This document shows positions 7,550-12,558 of a stretch of 12,558 nt of DNA, one piece after another. Made by a program: the position numbers and the translations under genes. Where the stretch lies: positions 1-12,558 of the forward strand of contig JAQUYR010000032.1 in assembly GCA_028691715.1 (NCBI GenBank). The letters are read 5' to 3'. Each line of letters opens with the position of its first letter. The first letter of the stretch is position 1. Below the pieces are notes generated by a model. The model was given only the letters and a program-made list of their open reading frames with translations, did no database searches and was not told the origin of the DNA. The DNA comes from Bacilli bacterium (GTDB lineage Bacteria > Bacillota_I > Bacilli_A > ML615J-28 > CAG-698).

Positions 7550-7585
7550 TTCAAATTCAAATAAGATATAAGGAAAGAGGAAGAA

Positions 7586-7993
7586 ATGAAAAAATTAATG
7601 GTTTTTATTTTTTTAACAGTTGGTATTTTTTTTCTTAGTGCTTGTAGTTTTACCACAGCTAATTTCACCGATCTAAAGATGGCTAGTGAAGTGGATAAAC
7701 AAAATCTGCCAGTTACCATCACTTCAACATTCACAACTACTTCACCAATTATTTATGTAACCGGGATTATTAAAAATGCCCCTGAGGGAACAGTTATCAA
7801 ATCTGAATGGTATTATTTAGAGACAGAAGATCCTATTTTTATTGATGATGTTGAATATGAGGTTAATGATGTCACAACTGCTTTTTATTTCAGTTTATCA
7901 AAACCTACTGCTGGATGGCCAGCGGGAAGTTATGAGGTAAAATTATATATTGATGGTACTTATAAATCATCATTATCTTTTAAAGTAGAGTAA
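7586..7993 (+). CDS. Small predicted lipoprotein, function unknown
   Basis: 135 residues starting with a lysine pair, a hydrophobic stretch and a lipobox LSAC (residues 17-20), so the protein is expected to be lipid-modified at Cys20 and held on the outer face of the membrane. The rest, about 115 residues, reads as alternating beta strands and ends with a WPAGSYEVKLYIDG segment, which resembles the edge strands of Ig-like or similar beta-sandwich domains. I do not recognise a named family. GAGG lies 5 bases before the ATG. It has its own promoter and terminator, so its neighbours say nothing about its role. Confidence 0.85.
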   Translation: MKKLMVFIFLTVGIFFLSACSFTTANFTDLKMASEVDKQNLPVTITSTFTTTSPIIYVTGIIKNAPEGTVIKSEWYYLETEDPIFIDDVEYEVNDVTTAFYFSLSKPTAGWPAGSYEVKLYIDGTYKSSLSFKVE

Positions 7994-8000
7994 TAGAGTC

Positions 8001-8039
8001 TAGAGAAAATACGCTTTTATGTATTTTCTCTATTTTTTT
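8001..8039 (+). terminator. Rho-independent terminator after the lipoprotein gene
   Basis: A perfect 12-bp stem, TAGAGAAAATAC with GTATTTTCTCTA, around an 8-base loop, followed by seven T (8033-8039). It begins 7 bases after the stop codon. Confidence 0.92.
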
Positions 8040-8053
8040 AGGAGATTTTAAAG

Positions 8054-8059
8054 TATAAT
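8054..8059 (+). promoter_or_regulatory. Possible -10 box for the hydrolase-AlkD pair
   Basis: A perfect TATAAT after the preceding terminator and about 53 bases before the hydrolase ATG. No -35 box is recognisable at 15-18 bases upstream, and the region is so AT-rich that chance matches are likely. Confidence 0.35.
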
Positions 8060-8111
8060 AATTATATGATTTATCCCAAAAAGATTAAGAATAGCGAAAG
8101 GATGAAAACTT

Positions 8112-8960
8112 ATGACCGAGAATAAAGATATCTCTAGTGAGAATATTGTTTCTGCGAAGACCAAATTCCCTATTCTTTTAATTCATGGGATGGGATTTAG
8201 GGATTTGAAAAAGTTGAATTATTGGGGGCGAATCCCCGCAATTCTCATCAATAATAAAGCTACAGTTTTTTATGGTAAGCAAGATGCCAATGGTTCAGTA
8301 GAAAACAATGCCCGACAGTTAAAACAACAACTAGAAGAAATATTAGAGGAAACAAAAGCAGAAAAGGTCAATATCATTGCTCATTCCAAGGGAGGACTAG
8401 AATCTCGCTATTTGATTTCCTCTTTAGGATGTGCTGATAAGGTGGCCTCTTTAACCACGATATCAACTCCTCATAATGGCTCGGTAACTGTTGATCATCT
8501 ATTAAAGATTCCTCAAATATTTGTCAAAATTGGGTGTAAAATAACTGATATCTGCTTCAAGATATTCGGTGATGAGAATCCTCAGACATACCGATCAATT
8601 TGTCAATTCAAAACAGCAGTTGCCAAGGAATTTAACAAGCAAAATCCCGATGCCATAGGAGTATACTATCAGAGCTATGCCTTTGTAATGAGAAATATGT
8701 TTTCTGATATTCTATTCTGGTTTTCATGGCTAATTGTTCATCATTATGAAGGAGAGAATGATGGACTTCTATCACCAGCTGCTGTAAAATGGACTAATTT
8801 TCAGGGAGTATATAGGAGTAATGGTCGACGAGGTATATCTCACTGTGATGAAGTTGATCTGAGGAGAAAAAGACTCACCAAGAAAAAAGGAAATGATGTT
8901 TCTGATATTACCAACTTATTCTTAGACATCGCAATAAAACTAAAAGAACAGGGCTTATAA
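8112..8960 (+). CDS. Cytosolic lipase-like alpha/beta hydrolase
   Basis: 282 residues with a full alpha/beta-hydrolase (lipase/PGAP1-like) pattern: the FPILLIHGMG strand and oxyanion motif (H25-G26), nucleophile elbow AHSKGG with Ser92, ISTPHNGS at 117-124, an acid in GENDGLLSP (Asp217) and a histidine in GISHCDEVD (His244). Known bacterial lipases of this type have AHSMGG; here Lys replaces Met after the serine. There is no signal peptide; the start is hydrophilic, so an intracellular esterase or lipase is inferred, and the substrate is unknown. A hydrophobic stretch near 197-212 may be a lid or membrane contact. AAAGGA lies 9 bases before the ATG. The alkD-like gene follows after 14 bases. 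Confidence 0.86.
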   Translation: MTENKDISSENIVSAKTKFPILLIHGMGFRDLKKLNYWGRIPAILINNKATVFYGKQDANGSVENNARQLKQQLEEILEETKAEKVNIIAHSKGGLESRYLISSLGCADKVASLTTISTPHNGSVTVDHLLKIPQIFVKIGCKITDICFKIFGDENPQTYRSICQFKTAVAKEFNKQNPDAIGVYYQSYAFVMRNMFSDILFWFSWLIVHHYEGENDGLLSPAAVKWTNFQGVYRSNGRRGISHCDEVDLRRKRLTKKKGNDVSDITNLFLDIAIKLKEQGL

Positions 8961-8974
8961 GAGGAGAAAACAAT

Positions 8975-9682
8975 ATGTTATTAGCTAAAGAATTATGGAC
9001 TAAAGAGGATGTGCCACAGTATTTAGAGTATTTAAAACAATTTCAAAATCCTGAAAAAGAGGAATGGAGTCGTAAAATATTGAACACAAAACAGAAATTG
9101 TTATGTATGAAGACTCAGGATTTATATAATATTGCTAAAGAGATATCAAAAGGAAATTATATGAGCTATCTGGATTTGAAAATTTTCGATTACTACGAAA
9201 CTGTTGCTATATACGGAAAGTTGATTGTAAAGATTAAAGATTTTTTTACAATGAAGCGATATCTTGATATTTATTCATCAATAATGGAAAATTGGGCTCA
9301 TTGTGATTTACTCGATTTTACGATTACTAAGGACAATAAAAAACAATTTTTAGCTTTATCAGAGGATTACATCAAGAGCGATTTACTTTTCGTCAGGAGA
9401 TTATCCTTATCCATATTATTAAATATGATAAGAGATGAAAGTATTTTAGATGATGTCTTTAAAAGGCTTAAAGCATTGGAAAACGAAGAAGAATATTATG
9501 TCATTATGATGGGTGGTTGGTTATTGAGCGAATGCCTCATCAGATATAAAGAGGCAACTTTAGAATATCTGGTAAGGGAAGATATCAATAAAAAAATTGT
9601 CAATAAGGCTATTCAAAAGTGTCGGGAAAGCCGACGATTAACTACTGCTCAAAAGGATGAATTGCTTATCTATAAGCGATAA
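8975..9682 (+). CDS. alkD: AlkD-type DNA alkylation repair glycosylase
   Basis: 235 residues of all-helical HEAT-like repeats, close to the 230-240 usual for AlkD, which excises bulky and cationic alkylated bases such as 3-methyladenine and 7-methylguanine without flipping the base. The residues known to matter in Bacillus cereus AlkD appear conserved: Trp107 and Asp111 in NWAHCD, Arg141/142 in FVRRLSLS, and Trp182 in GGWLLSE. The C-terminal NKAIQKCRESRRL segment is also typical. GAGGAG lies before the ATG, 14 bases after the hydrolase stop, so the two are co-transcribed. A catalytically active enzyme is inferred. Confidence 0.9.
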   Translation: MLLAKELWTKEDVPQYLEYLKQFQNPEKEEWSRKILNTKQKLLCMKTQDLYNIAKEISKGNYMSYLDLKIFDYYETVAIYGKLIVKIKDFFTMKRYLDIYSSIMENWAHCDLLDFTITKDNKKQFLALSEDYIKSDLLFVRRLSLSILLNMIRDESILDDVFKRLKALENEEEYYVIMMGGWLLSECLIRYKEATLEYLVREDINKKIVNKAIQKCRESRRLTTAQKDELLIYKR

Positions 9683-9688
9683 AAATGG

Positions 9689-9722
9689 AGAAAATGTTAT
9701 TTGAAAAGCATTTTCTTTTTTT
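9689..9722 (+). terminator. Probable terminator after alkD
   Basis: An 8-bp AT-rich stem AGAAAATG/CATTTTCT around a 12-base loop, followed by seven T. The stem is weak in G and C, but position and T run fit. Confidence 0.72.
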
Positions 9723-9740
9723 ATTTATAAATTTTTGTAG

Positions 9741-9746
9741 TATAAT
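9741..9746 (+). promoter_or_regulatory. Probable -10 box for the ABC exporter operon
   Basis: A perfect TATAAT with an inferred start near 9753, giving a leader of about 15 bases with GGAGG at 9758-9762. The -35 region overlaps the T run of the preceding terminator and has no clear match. No copy of the operator repeat found at the TetR promoter is present here. Confidence 0.45.
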
Positions 9747-9767
9747 ATAAGCATTACGGAGGACTAA

Positions 9768-10688
9768 ATGGAAACTATATTAAGGACAAATAATTTATCA
9801 AAAAAATATGGGGGATACCTCGCAGTCAATAATGTCAATATGCAGATTAGTAAAGGCGATATTTATGGTTTTGTTGGGAAGAATGGTGCTGGTAAGACAA
9901 CACTGATTAGGTTGATTACAGGATTAATCCAAAAAAACTCTGGTGGTTTTACATTATTTGGGGTTGATGATGATTCAAAAGAAATAGACAATGTCCGTCA
10001 AAGAATATCAGCGGTTGTTGAAACCCCTTCACTATATTTAAATATGAGTGCTTATGACAACCTGAAAATTCAGGCGATGCTTTTTGGCATAAACAAAGAA
10101 GGATATATTGAAGAATTATTGGAAAAAGTTGGTTTAAATTTTGCTAAGACCAGCAAGAAAAAGGTTAAGGATTACTCTCTTGGTATGCGCCAACGCTTGG
10201 CTATTGCTATTTCTTTAATCAGTAATCCAGAATTTATTATTCTTGATGAACCGATGAACGGCCTTGATCCACAGGGAATTGTTGAAGTAAGGGATCTGTT
10301 ATTAAAACTGAACCGAGAAAAGGGATTGACAATCTTGATCTCTAGTCATATCTTAGGGGAATTATCGCGAATAGCTACCAGATATGGCTTTATTGATGAA
10401 GGGAAAATTATCAAGGAAATTGAAGCTGATGAACTGGAAGAGAAATCAAGGCAATATATTAAAGTGTCTGTAGATGACAGAACTAAAGCAGAAGATATTT
10501 TGAAGAATGTTTTAAAAGTTGAAAGATATGAATTGCAAAACAAAAATCACATTTGTATTTTTGATGAGATAGAGATAACTACAATAGTCAATGAGTTTGC
10601 AAAGGCTAATATCAATATCACGGGAATTCAAACTGTGAGTGAAGATGTTGAAGACTATTTTATTAATCTAATAGGAGGTCTAAGATAA
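9768..10688 (+). CDS. ABC transporter ATP-binding protein (BcrA-like)
   Basis: 306 residues, the soluble ATPase of a two-gene exporter. The nucleotide-binding domain has Walker A GKNGAGKT (37-44), a shortened Q-loop region with VVETPSLY, signature YSLGMRQRL (136-144), Walker B FIILDEP (156-162) and the H-loop SSH (192-194). This is the pattern of the BcrA/lantibiotic-immunity and general ABC-2 ATPases; VVETPSLY-type sequences are typical there. The C-terminal 90 residues form an accessory domain without a named motif. The stop overlaps the permease ATG by one base (TAATG), so the two are translated together. The substrate cannot be told; a drug, peptide or lipid exporter is the usual role. 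Confidence 0.94.
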   Translation: METILRTNNLSKKYGGYLAVNNVNMQISKGDIYGFVGKNGAGKTTLIRLITGLIQKNSGGFTLFGVDDDSKEIDNVRQRISAVVETPSLYLNMSAYDNLKIQAMLFGINKEGYIEELLEKVGLNFAKTSKKKVKDYSLGMRQRLAIAISLISNPEFIILDEPMNGLDPQGIVEVRDLLLKLNREKGLTILISSHILGELSRIATRYGFIDEGKIIKEIEADELEEKSRQYIKVSVDDRTKAEDILKNVLKVERYELQNKNHICIFDEIEITTIVNEFAKANINITGIQTVSEDVEDYFINLIGGLR

Positions 10689-11479
10689 TGTTAAAACTAT
10701 TAAAAGCGGATTTTATTAGATTAAAAAATGAAAAAACGGTTTGGATTGTTGGGATCGTAGCAATATTTCTTGCCTTTATAACATCTCTAGTTTTTTATAT
10801 TATGGCAAAGACTACTGATAATTTTGATACAGGAGGAATGATTGTAGTATCATTTTCTGGTGTTTTCACCTTCTCAAACAGTTTTTCAGTTACCAATAAT
10901 ATGGGCTTGATAATCCCAATTGTGATCTGTGTTTTTGCTGGGAAAGATTTTTCCTATTTAACGATTAGAAATAAACTCATTTCTGGAAATAGTCGTACAA
11001 AAGTATATTTATCTTCATGGATGACTTCTTTAGTTGTTGGTACTATTTTAATCACTATTTATGCCTTGTCATCGCTTCTATTTGCTAGTTTATTTATGGG
11101 ATATGGAAGGGAATTTGATTTTGGGGAAGTCTTATATATACTAAAGACTTTGGGACTTGGTATTTTATTATTTATGGTTGTTGAATCGATTGCCGTTTTT
11201 CTTACTTTTGTTACTAAATCAATGTCCCTATCGATTATTATTTCTATCGGAGCATCACTATTTTTATCGATCATTACTTCAGTGTTTATGTTTTTCTTGT
11301 CAGGAAGTCCAGTATTAAAGGAAATATATAGTTGGACAATGATGTCACAAGGCTTAGCCCTAACAAGTATGTCAGTTGATACCGATACATTGATCAGGAT
11401 TTTGATCTCTTCAGTGGTTGGTATTACTGTTTTCACTTCTCTTGGCATTGTTATATTTAAAAAAGCCGATATTAAATAA
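10688..11479 (+). CDS. ABC-2 type permease
   Basis: 263 residues with about six predicted membrane segments, near 17-39, 70-85, 107-138, 150-173, 176-204 and 235-256. Between the second and third lies DFSYLTIRNKLISGNSRTKVYLS, a cytoplasmic loop typical of ABC-2 permeases paired with BcrA-like ATPases. With the preceding ATPase it would form a dimeric exporter in the cytoplasmic membrane. AGGAGG at 10673-10678 serves as its ribosome binding site inside the end of the ATPase gene. No substrate can be inferred. A terminator follows 15 bases after the stop. Confidence 0.92.
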   Translation: MLKLLKADFIRLKNEKTVWIVGIVAIFLAFITSLVFYIMAKTTDNFDTGGMIVVSFSGVFTFSNSFSVTNNMGLIIPIVICVFAGKDFSYLTIRNKLISGNSRTKVYLSSWMTSLVVGTILITIYALSSLLFASLFMGYGREFDFGEVLYILKTLGLGILLFMVVESIAVFLTFVTKSMSLSIIISIGASLFLSIITSVFMFFLSGSPVLKEIYSWTMMSQGLALTSMSVDTDTLIRILISSVVGITVFTSLGIVIFKKADIK

Positions 11480-11494
11480 ATATAGTATCAATTA

Positions 11495-11523
11495 AAAAGG
11501 CATTTTTCATGCCTTTTATTTTT
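11495..11523 (+). terminator. Rho-independent terminator after the ABC exporter
   Basis: A perfect 9-bp stem AAAAGGCAT/ATGCCTTTT with a 5-base loop, followed by ATTTTT. It separates the exporter from the TetR gene, which has its own promoter. Confidence 0.88.
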
Positions 11524-11532
11524 ATCGATATA

Positions 11533-11552
11533 AAAACTAGTAAATGATAGTA
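11533..11552 (+). repeat. Operator-like repeat, copy 1 (upstream of -35)
   Basis: AAAACTAGTAAATGATAGTA. It differs at one base from copy 2 and contains the inverted arms ACTA...TAGT separated by 8 bases, the dyad form expected for a TetR dimer. It lies just upstream of the -35 box. Confidence 0.7.
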
Positions 11553-11558
11553 AAACGA

Positions 11559-11587
11559 TTGACAAAACTAATAAATGATAGTATTAT
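11559..11587 (+). promoter_or_regulatory. Promoter of the tetR gene
   Basis: A perfect TTGACA (11559-11564), a 17-base spacer and TATTAT (11582-11587), five of six matches. This is the strongest promoter by consensus in the window. The inferred start near 11594 gives a leader of about 22 bases. The spacer is almost entirely occupied by operator copy 2, so binding there would block RNA polymerase. Confidence 0.85.
11564..11583 (+). repeat. Operator-like repeat, copy 2 (in the promoter spacer)
   Basis: AAAACTAATAAATGATAGTA, 19 of 20 bases identical to copy 1, with the same ACTA-N8-TAGT dyad. It fills the region between the -35 and -10 boxes. The copies start 31 bases apart, about three helical turns, so two dimers would sit on the same face of the DNA. 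Confidence 0.75.
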
Positions 11588-11615
11588 ATGGATGATGAAA
11601 GAATAGGAAAGAAAT

Positions 11616-12233
11616 ATGGCAAAAAGAAAAAAAGGAATTGAAACAACAAAACAAATACTGGAAGAGTCAGCAAAGCTTTTTGCTAATAAGGGTTATGATA
11701 GTGTTTCAGTACATGAAATTGCGGATAATGTTGGAATAAAGGAGAGTTCATTATACAACCATTTCTCCAGTAAAAAGAGCATTTTGGATACTTTACTCCA
11801 GATGTTTGGACAGAGTTCTGGTGAGATGCGCCCTCAGGAAGAGGAATTGGATAAACTACTCTTAATCATGCAACCAGAAGAAATTTTTAAATACATCCTG
11901 TTTTATTTTGGTAATCATGGAAGTACTCTTGTTGAAAACATCGCGATGATTATCAACAATGAAAAATATCGCAACCCCCAAGCAGTAGAAATATACTACA
12001 AGTATGTAGTAAATGAACCATCATCATATTATGAGAAATTGATCACAAAGATGAAGGAAAAGAAGATGATTAAGTGTGATGATCCACGTTTGTTTGCGGA
12101 ACAATATAACTATATTTCAATTTCTCTGACAAAAGAATACTTTATGGCAAAAAATGGTCTTACTGATGTTCATGAAGTTGTCAAATACATGGTCAAGACA
12201 ATCAACTTTTTTTGTGGACTTATGAGGATATAA
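11616..12233 (+). CDS. TetR/AcrR family transcriptional regulator
   Basis: 205 residues, normal for the family. The N-terminal DNA-binding domain is clear: KQILEESAKLFANKGYDSVS, then a helix-turn-helix at about 31-50 (VHEIADNVGIKESSLYNHF) and the following SSKKSILDTLL. The C-terminal ligand and dimer domain (about 60-205) is helical and not assignable to a named effector. AGGAAA lies 5 bases before the ATG. Two copies of a dyad repeat lie in its promoter, so negative autoregulation is likely (inference). The neighbouring exporter is upstream behind a terminator, and the Cys-cluster gene follows after 36 bases and may share the transcript. Confidence 0.93.
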   Translation: MAKRKKGIETTKQILEESAKLFANKGYDSVSVHEIADNVGIKESSLYNHFSSKKSILDTLLQMFGQSSGEMRPQEEELDKLLLIMQPEEIFKYILFYFGNHGSTLVENIAMIINNEKYRNPQAVEIYYKYVVNEPSSYYEKLITKMKEKKMIKCDDPRLFAEQYNYISISLTKEYFMAKNGLTDVHEVVKYMVKTINFFCGLMRI

Positions 12234-12269
12234 ATAAAGAAAGCATTAATTGATGGAGATGAAAATATT

Positions 12270-12558
12270 ATGGGAAGAAAGAGTGACCTTTTTTTAAAGG
12301 GAAAGTATCCCCCTTCAAAATCATGTAGTTGTAAAATTTGTCAAGCGTATTGCCTGCGTCCTGGGTGGTGGACAGTAGTAGAAGCAAAAAAGGCCATTGA
12401 TGCTGGTTATAGCAAGAGGATGATGTTAGAAATCTCTCCAGAATTTGATTTTGGTGTTTTATCACCAGCATTTCGAGGCTGTGAAGAGGATTTTGCTTTT
12501 CAGGAATATGCTAAGAATGGTTGCAATTTCTTTGTTGATGGACTTTGTGAACTCTATC
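12270..12558 (+). CDS. YkgJ-like Cys-cluster protein, 3' end beyond window
   Basis: The first 96 residues of a protein truncated by the window end. Cysteines sit at 19, 21, 24 and 28 (C-x-C-x2-C-x3-C), then 71, 85 and 93, an arrangement that suggests metal or Fe-S binding, as in the YkgJ/zinc-iron chelating group; the family name is tentative. The segments CLRPGWWTVVEAKKAIDAGY, FGVLSPAFRGCE and NGCNFFVDGLCELY look like a conserved hypothetical family I have met, but no function is known to me. GGAG at 12255-12258 is 11 bases before the ATG, a long spacing. It starts 36 bases after tetR, in the same direction. Confidence 0.75.
   Translation, partial: MGRKSDLFLKGKYPPSKSCSCKICQAYCLRPGWWTVVEAKKAIDAGYSKRMMLEISPEFDFGVLSPAFRGCEEDFAFQEYAKNGCNFFVDGLCELY

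Noticed and set aside
11059..11448. 129-codon open frame on the minus strand inside the permease gene
   Set aside because: It is antisense to the hydrophobic permease and is explained by that gene's base composition; no start site or motif is seen.
11475..11488. AATAAATATAGTAT, similar to the end of the TetR operator
   Set aside because: It lacks one base relative to the operator, has no ACTA arm, overlaps the permease stop codon and lies before a terminator; AT-rich chance similarity is enough.
12268..12471. 67-codon open frame on the minus strand at the window end
   Set aside because: It is antisense to the Cys-cluster gene, which has the conserved cysteine spacing.
1..12558. CRISPR arrays, tRNA or rRNA genes, insertion sequences
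   Set aside because: No regularly spaced repeats, cloverleaf-like sequences, transposase genes or terminal inverted repeats were seen on reading through both strands.

Overview
The window is AT-rich, densely packed bacterial DNA that looks like a low-GC Firmicute or a non-mycoplasma Mollicute relative (Acholeplasma, Izemoplasma or Erysipelotrichia-like). This rests on the gene order RNase J / alaS / ruvX / DUF1292 (alaS-yrrK-yrzB in Bacillus), AAAGGAGG-type ribosome binding sites, an arginine deiminase operon, a lipoprotein and a BcrA-type ABC exporter. TGA is a stop (alaS ends in TGA inside an ATGA overlap with ruvX) and tryptophan is TGG, so the Mycoplasma/Spiroplasma code is excluded. The exact taxon is inference.

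Layout. (1) 1-1921, minus strand: the start of the arginine deiminase pathway, arcA followed by a 3'-truncated arcB; arginine to citrulline to ornithine plus carbamoyl phosphate. (2) 1922-2230: a divergent promoter region of about 310 bp with a promoter for each side and several small palindromes. (3) 2231-7433, plus: a four-gene housekeeping operon of an RNase J paralogue with a degenerate metal site, alaS, ruvX and a DUF1292 protein with an unusual Cys/acidic tail, closed by a strong terminator. (4) 7586-7993: a small lipoprotein gene with its own promoter and terminator. (5) 8112-9682: a cytosolic lipase-like alpha/beta hydrolase and an AlkD-type DNA glycosylase, apparently co-transcribed, then a terminator. 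(6) 9768-11479: a two-gene ABC exporter (ATPase plus ABC-2 permease), then a terminator. (7) 11533-12558: a TetR regulator with a near-consensus promoter carrying two copies of a 20-bp operator-like repeat, followed by a truncated Cys-cluster protein gene.

Nearly all genes belong to known families and no multi-gene system of clearly new type is visible. The points most worth a second look are the tandem operator spaced three helical turns apart at the TetR promoter, the RNase J paralogue lacking three active-site histidines, and the Cys-rich acidic tail on the DUF1292 protein. No RNA genes, CRISPR arrays, insertion sequences or attachment sites were seen.
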